DNA of 43,423 bases from CAYOWK01 sp964407665 (GCA_964407665.1 CAYOWK010000035.1:1-43423); one strand, 5' to 3'; positions 8,290 through 17,091 are shown, counted from the first letter of the stretch. Notes: generated by a model from the letters alone, not told the origin. Numbers and translations: made by a program.

Positions 8290-8334
8290 GTTGCCAGACC
8301 CGTCAGGCGGCCAAGACCGCCGCCTCTGGCGCGG

Positions 8335-8410
8335 GGGCCTGTAGCTCAATGGTTAGAGCTGACCGCTCATAACGGTCTGGTTGGGGGTTCGAGTCCCTCC
8401 GGGCCCACCA
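8335..8410 (+). tRNA. tRNA-Ile2 (anticodon CAU, lysidine type)
   Basis: A full 76-base cloverleaf with encoded CCA. The acceptor stem GGGCCTG pairs with CGGGCCC with one G-T pair and discriminator A at 8407. The anticodon stem GACCG/CGGTC (8361-8377) holds the loop CTCATAA, anticodon CAT at 8368-8370. The T-arm is GGGGG-TTCGAGT-CCCTC. The GGGCCTGTAGCTCA start matches isoleucine tRNAs of this class rather than elongator or initiator methionine tRNAs, so the C34 is expected to be converted to lysidine by TilS to read AUA. Elongator tRNA-Met is the alternative. Confidence 0.93.
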
Positions 8411-8416
8411 TGTGTT

Positions 8417-9016
8417 TCAGGCGCGCCAGCCTACCCGCCGGGCCCACGTTGCGAACTCGCTCTTCCGCCGTGCATGGTCTGCTGGCGGTTTCCCGCCTTC
8501 TGCGGCGGCGCGGGCGCGGGTCTCGGCGATGGCGAGCTCCAGGGGCGGCAGGCCGACACTGGCGCGACGTTCGTCCACCGACCCGGGCTCGTCGATCGGC
8601 GCCGGTGACAACATGCCGGCCTCGTCCCAGTCGAACTGGGTGCCGAAGAGTTGCGGGCGCCCCTCGAACAACGCGATCCTGTCGGACAGATAGGCCGTAT
8701 CGACGATATTGATCTCGCCGTCCTGCGCGGCCTCCAGGAGCAGACCGAGCACCCGCCTCTGGAAGTCGGGCAGGCTGATCGCGTGCTGCACGATCAGAAA
8801 CGCGGCGCCGGCGCCCTCGTCGCCGTGGCTCGACCGGACCGGCCAGCCTCCGATCTCCTCAATGGCGCGCTCGAGAAGGCGCGCATTCTCGATGTGCAGC
8901 GCTTCCATTTCGGGGTGGTAGCCGTCGTAGAGCGCACCGCTCGCCGCGAGACGCGCCCGCGTCTGCAGATCGCGCCGCGCCGCCTCAACCAGCAGGGATG
9001 TCCAGTTTTCTGTCAT
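8417..9016 (-). CDS. DUF6624-type protein of unknown function
   Basis: A 199-residue soluble protein with no signal peptide. The pattern RRDLQTRARLAASG, then YHPEMEALHIENARLL, GGWP, FLIVQHA, PDFQRR, AYLSDRI and EGRPQLFGTQF matches the DUF6624 family as I recall it. The family has no established activity. It is convergent with the tRNA gene, ending six bases after it. Its start is ATG 9016 with no strong ribosome site visible. Confidence 0.75.
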   Translation of the reverse strand: MTENWTSLLVEAARRDLQTRARLAASGALYDGYHPEMEALHIENARLLERAIEEIGGWPVRSSHGDEGAGAAFLIVQHAISLPDFQRRVLGLLLEAAQDGEINIVDTAYLSDRIALFEGRPQLFGTQFDWDEAGMLSPAPIDEPGSVDERRASVGLPPLELAIAETRARAAAEGGKPPADHARRKSEFATWARRVGWRA

Positions 9017-9087
9017 TGCCGGCGTTTAGGCTGTTCGTGTCCTGGACGCCAGCGCCGGGAGTGAGACCCCCGAGCCGAGCCCTGCGG

Positions 9088-9972
9088 TCAGACCCGTGCG
9101 CCCGCCACGGGCTCCGCCGCCACGAAGCGGCAGGCGAGGCGGGCGAATCCCGCGAGTTCAACCACGGAGGATTGACCGACCGAGACGGCGTGAACGCCGG
9201 TGACGGCGCCGGTCGAGATGCACATGCCTGCTTTCAGGGGCCGGCCCCGGCGGGCGGCGATCTCGAGGCAGGCGCGCAGGGATTCGATGGGACCACCGGG
9301 GATGGTGACCGGCGTGGCGGCGCCGATGCGGGCGCCGTCAATCCAGGTGACAAAGTCCCAGGATGCGAGGTTCATCTCGCGCCAGCCCGGGATTTCGGGG
9401 CCCACGATCAGGCCGATATTGTTGCCGAAGTCCGAGATGGTCACCAGCGGACCGTGATCGTTGATGCCGGCAAAGGGGCTGGAGGCGATCTCGACGCCCA
9501 GGTGCATGGCGCCGACGAGGGCCCGTGCGTCCTCCAGGGTCCAGTCCTGCCGGTCTGCGGGCGCGTCGGCGCCGAGAATGGCGATGCATTCACCCTCGAC
9601 GGCGATGAAGCCGCCGTCAAAGCCGGGCATGTCGTGGCTGTCGGCCATCTGGCGGCGGATGGTTGTCTCGAAGATCGGGCCGATCAGGCGGTCGGTTCCG
9701 AGCTGCGCGTCCCATGGCGGGTTGATCCTGCCGACCTTCCAGCCGCCGATACGGTCCGGCCACAGGCTGATCGCGTCGTCCTGGACGGCGTAGGCTTCAG
9801 CGGCGGTCGAGGGCGGCGTTCCGGGATAGACGGCCAGGGGGGATGCGGACGCCCGCGCGCGGGTGAACGCAACGGCGCGCGGATCGGCTGGCGTTAGCCC
9901 CCTCGGGTGCTGGTGGTCCATTAGGGGCGACTCGCTCTGCATTCTGGAAGGACCGTTCCCCGGGTCTGTCAT
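9088..9972 (-). CDS. 2-keto-4-pentenoate hydratase-like protein (MhpD / FAH superfamily)
   Basis: A 294-residue member of the hydratase branch of the fumarylacetoacetate hydrolase superfamily. Family features are YAVQDDAISLW, GGWKVGRI, a divalent-metal acidic region FIAVEGECIA, and the C-terminal GGPIESLRACLEIAARRGRPL with GMCISTGAVTG. The ATG at 9972 is chosen because GGAGG precedes it by seven bases; further upstream frame runs through an operator. It is divergent from the pectate lyase gene and the putative LacI operator lies between them, 42 bases upstream of its start. That suggests co-regulation with pectin catabolism, perhaps on an unsaturated or deoxy keto acid, but the substrate is unknown. 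Confidence 0.83.
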   Translation of the reverse strand: MTDPGNGPSRMQSESPLMDHQHPRGLTPADPRAVAFTRARASASPLAVYPGTPPSTAAEAYAVQDDAISLWPDRIGGWKVGRINPPWDAQLGTDRLIGPIFETTIRRQMADSHDMPGFDGGFIAVEGECIAILGADAPADRQDWTLEDARALVGAMHLGVEIASSPFAGINDHGPLVTISDFGNNIGLIVGPEIPGWREMNLASWDFVTWIDGARIGAATPVTIPGGPIESLRACLEIAARRGRPLKAGMCISTGAVTGVHAVSVGQSSVVELAGFARLACRFVAAEPVAGARV

Positions 9973-10013
9973 TTCTGGCCTCCGGACAGCCGCCAGATGA
10001 CAGTAGACACGGA

Positions 10014-10028
10014 TAGTAACCGGTGTCA
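10014..10028. promoter_or_regulatory. Putative LacI-family operator 1 (hydratase / pectate lyase divergon)
   Basis: TAGTAACCGGTGTCA, the reverse complement of TGACACCGGTTACTA. It is one of four copies of a CCGG-centred palindrome in the pectin locus and lies between two divergent genes, one of them the pectate lyase. ATGACA on the minus strand could double as a -35 for the hydratase gene. Confidence 0.75.
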
Positions 10029-10115
10029 TTTTTGACTGAAAGGGCGCCCTGCTGTCAAGCTTGAGCCCGGAACGGCGCACCAGAACGCCGCCAGACACGA
10101 GATGGGAGACGCGGT

Positions 10116-11495
10116 ATGTCCATGACTTTCCGGCATTTTCTGCTTGCGGCGGCCTGCTTCGCCGCCAGTGCTTGCGCGGTCGCGCCCGGCGCTGGCGGGT
10201 CTGGAGAGGCGATTGCGCCGGTCACCGCCGCTGCGACCGCAAAAACGTGGTTCATGCCGCCGATGGACTGGTCTGCGGTGACGAAGGGCGGGCGGGGCGG
10301 ACAGATCGTGAAAGTGACCACGCTGGCGCCGAACGGTCCGGGCAGCCTGGGCGAGGCGCTGGCCATGGCCGGGCCGCGGATCATCGTGTTCGAGGTCGGC
10401 GGGGTGATCGATCTGGGACGGTCGACCCTGTCGATCGAGAGTCCGTTCGTGACCATCGCCGGGCAGACCGCGCCCTCGCCGGGCATCACGCTGATCCGGG
10501 GCGGCGTCGATGTGAAGACCCACGACGTCATTATCCAGCACATCCGCATCCGTCCGGGCGACAATGGCGAGGCCCGCGCGTCCGGCTTTGCTGAAGATTC
10601 CATCTCGACGGCCAGCGCCCGCAACCTGATCGTCGATCACTGCTCGCTGACATGGGCGGTGGATGAGAACATGTCCGCCTCGGGGCCGCGCTTCACCGGA
10701 GCGACGCCGGACGAGTGGCGGGCGGGCACCTCCCACAACATCCTCTACAGCCACAACATTGCGGCGGAGGGGCTGGCGGATGCGACCCATCCCAAGTTCG
10801 AGCACTCGAAGGGATCGCTGATCCACGACAACGTCTCGGACATCCTGATCTACGGGAACCTTTACGCCCACAACTATGAGCGCAGCCCGCTGTTCAAGGG
10901 CGGCGTCCACGGCGCCATCGTCAACAACTTCATTTTCAATCCGGGCCAGCGGGCGATCCACTACAACCTGCAGGCGCTCGAGTGGGGCGATGTACCGTTC
11001 GAGACCGGGAAGATGCAGGCCATCGGCAATGTGCTGCGCGGTGGACAGTCGACCGCCGAGCGGCTGGCGATGTTCATGATCGGCGGCGATGGCGATCTGG
11101 AACTCGATGCCCGTGACAACATCGCGGTGGATCGCTGGGGCGAGCCGCTGCCGATGTTCGGCCGCTACACGACGGGGCGGGCGAAGATCGTGAAGGCGCC
11201 GTCCAGCAAGGCGTTGCCGGCTGGCCTGCCGGTCCTTCCGGCCGTCGACGTCGAGCGGTTCGTGCTGGCAAACGCCGGCGCCCGGCCATGGGATCGCGAT
11301 ACCCATGACGTTCGTGTGCTGGCCGATGCGGCGGAGGGCCGGGGGCACATCATCGACAGCCAGTCGGAGGTGGGCGGCTACCCGAAACATCCTGAAACGC
11401 GGAAGGCGTTCAATCCCGCACTGTGGGATCTGGACACCATGACGCCCCGCTCGCCGGAAGCTCTGGATTCTGCAACAAAAGCGCGCGGGACCTGA
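10116..11495 (+). CDS. Pectate lyase, polysaccharide lyase family 1, exported
   Basis: A 459-residue exported right-handed beta-helix enzyme predicted to cleave polygalacturonate by beta-elimination, leaving 4,5-unsaturated ends. The N-terminus has a signal peptide ending in AASAC, possibly a lipoprotein site at C20. The mature part starts with the PL1 block GGRGGQIVKVTTLAPNGPGS, then VIDL, TIAGQTAPSPGITL, IRIRPGD, and the catalytic/calcium region NLIVDHCSLTWAVDEN, followed by helix-rung repeats such as ILYSHNI and ILIYGNLYAHN. GGGAGACGCGGT precedes the ATG. It is divergent from the hydratase and followed by the LacI regulator. The PL1 assignment is strong; preference for pectate over pectin is inference. 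Confidence 0.9.
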   Translation: MSMTFRHFLLAAACFAASACAVAPGAGGSGEAIAPVTAAATAKTWFMPPMDWSAVTKGGRGGQIVKVTTLAPNGPGSLGEALAMAGPRIIVFEVGGVIDLGRSTLSIESPFVTIAGQTAPSPGITLIRGGVDVKTHDVIIQHIRIRPGDNGEARASGFAEDSISTASARNLIVDHCSLTWAVDENMSASGPRFTGATPDEWRAGTSHNILYSHNIAAEGLADATHPKFEHSKGSLIHDNVSDILIYGNLYAHNYERSPLFKGGVHGAIVNNFIFNPGQRAIHYNLQALEWGDVPFETGKMQAIGNVLRGGQSTAERLAMFMIGGDGDLELDARDNIAVDRWGEPLPMFGRYTTGRAKIVKAPSSKALPAGLPVLPAVDVERFVLANAGARPWDRDTHDVRVLADAAEGRGHIIDSQSEVGGYPKHPETRKAFNPALWDLDTMTPRSPEALDSATKARGT

Positions 11496-11566
11496 CGGGC
11501 CATACCGGGCTTGCCGCGCCGATTGGGGGATGATCTAGCTGTGCCGTCTCCAGACAGGAATGCCAC

Positions 11567-12655
11567 GTGACCGACGACGACAGCGCGTCTTCCGACGCCG
11601 ACCTCGAGCGCATGCTTCAGGAAGCGGCGGAACTGCGCGGCGCCGCCAAGGTCACCATCAACGATGTCGCCCGGATTGCGGGGGTGTCGAAGAAGACCGT
11701 CTCGCGGATCATCAACAATTCGCCTCTGGTGAAGCCGCGCACGCGCCTGGTGGTGCAGGCGATCATCGACGCCATGGGCTTCACGCCGGATCCGCAGGCG
11801 CGGGCGCTGGCGCTGCGGCGGTCATTCCTCATCGGTCTGGTCTACGACAATCCAAGCCCGCAATACGTCGTGAACATGCAGCGCGGCATTCTCGATGCGC
11901 TGGAGAACACCGACTTCCAGCTGGTGCTGCGGCCGTGCGACCGCAGCGATGACGGCTATCGCGACCGGGTTCGCAATTTCGTGACCCAACACCGTCCGTT
12001 CGGGCTGATCCTGCCGCCGTCCGTGTCGGAAGACGAAACGCTCGCGCAGATGCTGCGCGAGCTCGATGTGGACTATGTCCGGATCGCGTCGGTGGACCTC
12101 GACGATCCCTCGCACATGATTCGCACGCAGGATGCCGATGGCGCCGCCCAGGCCGCCCGGCATCTGGCGTCGCTTGGGCACAAGGTGATTGCGCACGTGC
12201 ACGGGCCCAACACGTTCCGCTCCGCGCACGAGCGGCGCGCCGGCTTCGAGCGGGGGCTGGCGGAGTGGGGGCTGAAGCTTGCGCCATCGCTGACGGTCGA
12301 GGGCGGCTACACGTTCGATTCCGGCCTCAAGGCCAGCGAGCGCCTGATCTACGGGAAGGTGCGGCCGACAGCGATCTTTGCCGGAAACGACGAGATGGCG
12401 ACCGGGGCCTATGTGGCGGCCCGCAAGGCCGGGCTGCGCGTGCCTCACGATATTTCGATCGTTGGCTTCGATGATACGCCGATCTCGGGCCGGTTGTGGC
12501 CCGCCATGACGACGGTGCGGCTGCCGATCCGGGAGATGGGCGCGGCGGCCGCCCGGCTGCTGATGGATCAGGCCGGCGGGGTGACTCGCAAGGAGACGCT
12601 GTGCTTCGCCCCGGAGATCATCGTGCGCGAATCGACGGATGCGGCCCCGGCCTAG
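11567..12655 (+). CDS. LacI-family transcriptional regulator of the pectin locus
   Basis: A 362-residue DNA-binding repressor. The helix-turn-helix is TINDVARIAGVSKKTVSRII (residues 30-49), followed by the hinge region ALALRRS and a periplasmic-binding-protein-like effector domain with GNDEMATGAYVAARKAG and SIVGFDDTPIS. An extra 28 residues precede the helix-turn-helix. The GTG start has AGGA six bases upstream. It sits between the pectate lyase and the uronate isomerase operon. Four matching CCGG-centred palindromes occur at the promoters of this locus, so it probably represses them until a uronate intermediate such as KDG binds (inference; analogous in role to KdgR). Confidence 0.92.
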   Translation: MTDDDSASSDADLERMLQEAAELRGAAKVTINDVARIAGVSKKTVSRIINNSPLVKPRTRLVVQAIIDAMGFTPDPQARALALRRSFLIGLVYDNPSPQYVVNMQRGILDALENTDFQLVLRPCDRSDDGYRDRVRNFVTQHRPFGLILPPSVSEDETLAQMLRELDVDYVRIASVDLDDPSHMIRTQDADGAAQAARHLASLGHKVIAHVHGPNTFRSAHERRAGFERGLAEWGLKLAPSLTVEGGYTFDSGLKASERLIYGKVRPTAIFAGNDEMATGAYVAARKAGLRVPHDISIVGFDDTPISGRLWPAMTTVRLPIREMGAAAARLLMDQAGGVTRKETLCFAPEIIVRESTDAAPA

Positions 12656-12704
12656 CCTTTCCGGTGACGAGAGAGGCGGTTGCGCCTGATGGCCAGCCTT
12701 GATA

Positions 12705-12719
12705 TGACACCGGTTACCA
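12705..12719. promoter_or_regulatory. Putative LacI-family operator 2 (isomerase-kduD-kdgK operon)
   Basis: TGACACCGGTTACCA, identical over 15 bases to the copy in front of dctP. It lies 59 bases upstream of the RpiB-type isomerase start and 50 bases after the regulator gene, where an operon promoter is expected. Confidence 0.8.
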
Positions 12720-12777
12720 ATTGAGCCATCAAGATAGTCGCGCGCTGAGATTTCAGGCGCCGCAAGGGAGCAAGCCC

Positions 12778-13419
12778 ATGAAGATCGCGCTGATCATCGA
12801 GAACAGCCAGGCCGCGAAGGCCGACATCGTTCACTCGGCGCTCAAGGCGGTGGCCGAGCCGCTCGGGCACGAGGTGTTTCACTACGGAATGTATGGCGCT
12901 GACGACAAGGCTTCTCTGACCTATGTGATGAACGGCCTGCTCGCGGGCCTTCTCCTCAATTCGAAGGCGGCGGACTTCGTTGTCACGGGCTGCGGCACGG
13001 GCATGGGCTCGATGCTGGCGTGCAATGCGATGCCGGGCGTGTTCTGCGGTCTTGTCATCGATCCGACCGACGCCTTCCTCTTTGGCCAGATCAATGACGG
13101 CAACTGCATGTCGATGCCGTACGCCAAGGGATTTGGCTGGGCCGCCGAACTCAACCTGCAGGACTGCTACCGCAAGCTGTTCGAGTTCGAGCGCGGCGCC
13201 GGCTACCCGAAGGAGCGGGCCGCGATCATGGCCAAGAACCGCGGCATCCTGAAGGACCTGAAGGCCGCCTCCTGCCACGACATGCTGACCGTCCTGAAGT
13301 CGGTGGACCAGGACCTGCTGAAGGCCGCCATCGCGGGCGAGAAGTTCCAGGAATACTTCTTCTCCAACTCGCAGGATGCGGCCATCTCCGGCTACATCAA
13401 GAGCGTTCTGGCGTCCTGA
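12778..13419 (+). CDS. RpiB/LacAB-family sugar isomerase, probable unsaturated-uronate (DKI) isomerase
   Basis: A 213-residue protein with the RpiB/LacA/LacB fold. The family block VVTGCGTGMGSMLACNAMPGVFCG is present as TGCGTGMGSM plus flanks, with the catalytic cysteine in GCGTG. It is longer than housekeeping RpiB by a C-terminal extension of about 60 residues. Relatives of this long type (DhuI) isomerise 4-deoxy-L-threo-5-hexosulose-uronate to 3-deoxy-D-glycero-2,5-hexodiulosonate, replacing KduI. The next gene, kduD, uses that product, which supports this role. ATG 12778 follows AAGGGAG. It is the first gene of an operon behind operator 2. Family is sure; substrate is inferred from context. 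Confidence 0.85.
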   Translation: MKIALIIENSQAAKADIVHSALKAVAEPLGHEVFHYGMYGADDKASLTYVMNGLLAGLLLNSKAADFVVTGCGTGMGSMLACNAMPGVFCGLVIDPTDAFLFGQINDGNCMSMPYAKGFGWAAELNLQDCYRKLFEFERGAGYPKERAAIMAKNRGILKDLKAASCHDMLTVLKSVDQDLLKAAIAGEKFQEYFFSNSQDAAISGYIKSVLAS

Positions 13420-13457
13420 GCGCCGCGTAACGACCGCAAAGAACAGGGACGCATCCC

Positions 13458-14216
13458 ATGAGCCTCGACATGTTCAGCCTTGAGGGGCGGGTGGCGATCG
13501 TCACCGGCGCCAATGTCGGCCTCGGCCAGGGAATCGCGCTGGCGCTCGCCGGCGCGGGCGCGGACATCGTGGCCGTCAGCCAGCGTCCGGCGGAGGAGAC
13601 TGGAGACAAGGTACGGGACCTCGGCCGGCGCTTCGTCAAGATTGACGCCGACCTGTCGACGCTGGAACCTGTCGCCGGCATCATCAGCAAGACGCTGGAC
13701 AAGCTCGGCGGGCTCGACATCCTCGTGAACAATTCGGGGATCATTCGCCGGAACGACTCCGTTGATTTCACAGAGAAGGACTGGGACGACGTGATGAACG
13801 TCAACCTCAAGTCCGCCTTCTTCCTTGCACAGGCGGCGGGCCGTCACATGATCGGGCAGGGCCGGGGCAAGATCATCAACGTCGCCTCGATGCTGTCCTT
13901 CCAGGGCGGCATTCGCGTGCCGTCCTATACAGCCTCCAAGAGCGGCATGGCGGGGATCACCAAGCTGCTGGCCTGCGAGTGGGCAGGCAAGGGCGTCAAC
14001 GTCAACGCCATCGCGCCGGGCTATATGGCGACCGACAACACCACGCAGCTGCGCGACGATGCAAAGCGGTCGACCGAGATTCTCGGGCGTATTCCCGCCG
14101 GCCGCTGGGGCACGCCCGGCGACATGGGCGGTGCAGCGGTCTTCCTTGCGTCGCGCGCTTCGGATTACATGCACGGGGCGATCGTGCCGGTCGATGGCGG
14201 CTGGCTGGCGAGGTAG
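13458..14216 (+). CDS. kduD: 2-dehydro-3-deoxy-D-gluconate 5-dehydrogenase-like SDR
   Basis: A 252-residue classical short-chain dehydrogenase. It has the nucleotide-binding TGANVGLGQG (residues 16-25), NNSG at 91-94, catalytic S144, and Y157-x3-K161, ending in VDGGWLAR. KduD reduces 3-deoxy-D-glycero-2,5-hexodiulosonate to 2-keto-3-deoxygluconate (KDG) using NAD(P)H. The neighbours, the RpiB-type isomerase before and KDG kinase six bases after, fit exactly this step. The ribosome site AGGGA precedes the ATG. SDRs are hard to distinguish by sequence alone, so the exact activity leans on context. Confidence 0.9.
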   Translation: MSLDMFSLEGRVAIVTGANVGLGQGIALALAGAGADIVAVSQRPAEETGDKVRDLGRRFVKIDADLSTLEPVAGIISKTLDKLGGLDILVNNSGIIRRNDSVDFTEKDWDDVMNVNLKSAFFLAQAAGRHMIGQGRGKIINVASMLSFQGGIRVPSYTASKSGMAGITKLLACEWAGKGVNVNAIAPGYMATDNTTQLRDDAKRSTEILGRIPAGRWGTPGDMGGAAVFLASRASDYMHGAIVPVDGGWLAR

Positions 14217-14222
14217 GCGTAT

Positions 14223-15221
14223 ATGCGAGCGACAGTGGCCTGTTTTGGCGAGTTGCTGCTTCGGCTGTCGCCGCCGGACGGACTTCGGCTGTCGCAGACT
14301 GGCGCGCTCGACGTGAATGTCGGCGGCGCGGAGGCGAATGTCGCGGTGTCGCTGGCGCAGTTCGGCCATGACGTCCGGATGGCGAGCGTCGTTCCCGACA
14401 GTCCGCTGGCGGACCGGGCGGTGGGCGAACTCCGGCGTCATGGCGTCGATGTCTCCCGTGTGCACAGGGCGGCCGGCCGGATAGGGCTCTACTTTCTGGA
14501 GCCCGGCGCGGTGGTGAGGCCGTCGCGTATCGTCTATGACCGGGCGGGCTCGGCGTTTGCGCTGGCGGATCCGGCCTCGTTCGACTGGGCCGCGTTGCTG
14601 GACGGCGCCGGCTGGCTGCACCTTTCCGGTGTGACGCCTGCCGTCGGCGCTGCAAGTTCGCGGGCGGCCTGCGATGCGGTGCGCGCTGCGCGGGATGCGG
14701 GCGTGCATGTCTCGTTCGATGGAAACTATCGCGCCCTGCTATGGAAGGCGTGGTCAGGCGATGGCGCATCGATCCTGCGGGAGATTTTATCCTGCACCCG
14801 GATCGCGTTCATCAACGAGCGGGATATCTCGCTGGTGCTCGGAAAGGTTTTTGCCGATCGCGCTGGCGCCTTTGAGGCTGCATTCGCGGCGTTCCCCGCG
14901 CTTGAGATGGTGGCGGCGACCACGCGCCAGCATGCCTCGGTGGGCGATCAGGCCATCACGGGCGAGCTGGTCACCCGGGACGGCCGCTGGATGTCCGCTA
15001 CGCACACGCTGGACAGCGTCGTTGACCGGATCGGCACGGGCGATGCGTTCGCGGCAGGCGTCCTGCACGGCGTCATCCAGGGACGCGATCCGCAGTACTG
15101 CATCGATTTCGGAGCGGCAGCCGGCGCGCTGAAGCATGCCGTGCGCGGCGATTTCAATCTGGTGTCCATTGCCGAAGTCGAGGAGTTGCTCGCCGGCGGA
15201 TCGCTGGATGTCAGGCGCTGA
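14223..15221 (+). CDS. kdgK: 2-keto-3-deoxygluconate kinase (PfkB family)
   Basis: A 332-residue PfkB-type sugar kinase that phosphorylates KDG to KDPG. The N-terminal motif VNVGGAEANVAVSLAQFG and the C-terminal PfkB signature RIGTGDAFAAGV are present, with catalytic base D274. FDGNYR at about 165-170 is typical of KDG kinases. The start overlaps the end of kduD to within six bases. The product is the substrate of the KDPG aldolase at 24764. Confidence 0.93.
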   Translation: MRATVACFGELLLRLSPPDGLRLSQTGALDVNVGGAEANVAVSLAQFGHDVRMASVVPDSPLADRAVGELRRHGVDVSRVHRAAGRIGLYFLEPGAVVRPSRIVYDRAGSAFALADPASFDWAALLDGAGWLHLSGVTPAVGAASSRAACDAVRAARDAGVHVSFDGNYRALLWKAWSGDGASILREILSCTRIAFINERDISLVLGKVFADRAGAFEAAFAAFPALEMVAATTRQHASVGDQAITGELVTRDGRWMSATHTLDSVVDRIGTGDAFAAGVLHGVIQGRDPQYCIDFGAAAGALKHAVRGDFNLVSIAEVEELLAGGSLDVRR

Positions 15222-15262
15222 CGCTCCGGCGCGCTGAGACCTTCAGGAAAGGCTTGCCGACC

Positions 15263-16840
15263 ATGCGCCCCACCCGCCGAAGCCTCCTTGCCGCCGCCGG
15301 CGTCGCGTCGCTTGCCTCTGCCATCCCCGCGTATGCGAAAGCGCCGAAGACGGTTGTGGCGAGGACGGTGCACGGACCGGTGCGCGGGGCGGTCGAGAGC
15401 TCCATCAGCGTGTTTCGCGGCGTACGCTATGGCGCGGATACCGCGACCACGCGTTTTGCGAAGTCCGTTGCCCCAGCCGCATGGACGAAGGCAGCGCCGG
15501 CCCTCGAGTATGGCCGCGCCTCCCCGCAGGGCGGGTCGGAGGCGAACCAGTCCGAGGACTGCCTGTTCCTGAACGTCTGGACGCCCGGCGTTGCAGATGG
15601 CGGCAAGCGGCCGGTGATGGTCTATTTTCACGGCGGCGCCTACGCGTCCGGATCCGGATCGAGCACCCTCTATGATGGCGCGCGCCTTGCGGCCAAGGGC
15701 GATGTGGTGGTGGTGACGGTCAATCACCGCCTCAACGCATTCGGCTATCTCTATCTCGACCGGCTCATGCCCGGCGCGTTTCCGGATTCGGGCAATGCGG
15801 GGCAATGGGATCTGGTGCTGGCGCTGCAGTGGGTGCGCGACAATGCAGCGGCGTTCGGGGGCGACCCCGGGCGGGTGATGGTGTTTGGCCAGTCTGGCGG
15901 CGGGGCGAAGATCGCGACCCTGATGGCGAGCCCATCCGCTGCCGGGCTGTTCCATTCGGCGGCGACGATGAGCGGCCAGCAGGTGACGGCGTCCGGGCCG
16001 CTTAATGCGACGCGCCGCGCCGAGGCGTTTCTTGCGGCGCTTGGCGTGGGGCGCGGAGACGCCGCCGTGATGCGCGCCCTGCCGGTGCAGAAAATCATCG
16101 ACGCGCTGGGAACCGCCGATCCGCTGGACGCATCGCAGGGCCTCTATTTCGGGCCGGTGTTCGACAACCGCATGTTGCACCGTCATCCGTTCTGGCCGGA
16201 TGCGCCCGCCCAGTCGGCAGCCATTCCGATGGTGCTCGGCAACACGCGCGACGAGACCCGCAACCTGATTGGACGGCGAGAGCCGGAGTCGTTCACGCTG
16301 ACGTGGGAGGAGGTTCCGGCCCGGCTGGCGCGCCACATGCGCTGCGACATCAATCCGGATTTTGTCGTACGAACCTACCGGGATGCGTTTCCCGCCATGA
16401 CGCCGTCAGAGGTGTTCTTCGCCGCCACGACGGCCGGGCGTTCCTGGCGCGGGCAGGTGGAGGAGGCGGACGCGCGGGCGAAGGCGGGCGGGCCGACCTG
16501 GGTCTACCAGTTCGATCTTCCCTCCCCGGACGATGGCGGCAAGTGGCGCGCGCCGCACACCATCGATATCGCGCACGCGTTCGACAATCTGGACAAACCC
16601 GGCGCCATGTCCGGCACGGGCGAGACGGCGCAGCGCGTGGCCGACCAGCTGAGCCGCGCCTTCATCGCGCTCGCCCGCAACGGCGACCCCAATCATGCGG
16701 GGCTGCCCTCGTGGTCGCGGCACACCTTGCCGTCGCGCGAGACCATGGTTTTCGACACCGAAACGCGCCTGGTGAACGATCCGCGCAAGGTCGAGCGCGA
16801 ACTGTTCGCGCAGGTCCCGTTCATCCAGTGGGGCAGCTGA
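15263..16840 (+). CDS. Type-B carboxylesterase, exported by a Tat-like signal
   Basis: A 525-residue alpha/beta-hydrolase of the carboxylesterase type B family. The N-terminus MRPTRRSLLAAAG has a twin-arginine pattern with likely cleavage after AYA. The oxyanion block is YFHGGAY (121-127), the nucleophile S211 is in GQSGGG, and EDCLFLNVW is the usual family signature. In this locus it could remove methyl or acetyl esters from pectin or side chains, but type-B esterases have broad substrates. ATG 15263 follows AGGAAAGG; a TTG nine bases earlier is possible. It follows kdgK by 41 bases and probably belongs to the same operon. Confidence 0.88.
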   Translation: MRPTRRSLLAAAGVASLASAIPAYAKAPKTVVARTVHGPVRGAVESSISVFRGVRYGADTATTRFAKSVAPAAWTKAAPALEYGRASPQGGSEANQSEDCLFLNVWTPGVADGGKRPVMVYFHGGAYASGSGSSTLYDGARLAAKGDVVVVTVNHRLNAFGYLYLDRLMPGAFPDSGNAGQWDLVLALQWVRDNAAAFGGDPGRVMVFGQSGGGAKIATLMASPSAAGLFHSAATMSGQQVTASGPLNATRRAEAFLAALGVGRGDAAVMRALPVQKIIDALGTADPLDASQGLYFGPVFDNRMLHRHPFWPDAPAQSAAIPMVLGNTRDETRNLIGRREPESFTLTWEEVPARLARHMRCDINPDFVVRTYRDAFPAMTPSEVFFAATTAGRSWRGQVEEADARAKAGGPTWVYQFDLPSPDDGGKWRAPHTIDIAHAFDNLDKPGAMSGTGETAQRVADQLSRAFIALARNGDPNHAGLPSWSRHTLPSRETMVFDTETRLVNDPRKVERELFAQVPFIQWGS

Positions 16841-16884
16841 GGTCCGCTGGCAGGCGATCTCCCGGATGGACTTGCGCGCAGAAT

Positions 16885-16899
16885 TGACACCGGTTACCA
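16885..16899. promoter_or_regulatory. Putative LacI-family operator 3 (TRAP transporter)
   Basis: TGACACCGGTTACCA, identical to operator 2. Its first bases, with the preceding T, also form a perfect -35 hexamer TTGACA (16885-16890), so repressor binding would block RNA polymerase. A leader of about 190 bases follows before dctP, including a run of CGCCCG triplet-like repeats near 17030-17055. Confidence 0.8.
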
Positions 16900-17091
16900 T
16901 GGATCAAATTCGGAAGACAGAAACCTGAATCCGGACAACCGGATCGACGTGGCGGGCAGGGAACGCGGGCAGATGACGGTCCTGGGCGGACACTCCAATC
17001 CTACTGTGAAGCTCGCTGCCGCCGGTTCGCCCCGCGCCCGCGCCCGCGCCCGCGTGATCGCGTTCGGCGCTCGAGCCGCTGGAGCAAAGCC

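Noticed and set aside
8335..8410. tRNA as an attachment site for an integrated element
   Set aside because: No integrase gene or repeated tRNA 3' end was seen nearby.
14948..16336. A 462-codon open frame antisense to kdgK and the carboxylesterase
   Set aside because: Both genes on the plus strand carry catalytic motifs; the antisense product has none.
17028..17056. CGCCCG tandem triplet-like run as a functional repeat or CRISPR
   Set aside because: Only three short units in very GC-rich leader sequence; no spacer structure. No CRISPR array was seen anywhere in the window.
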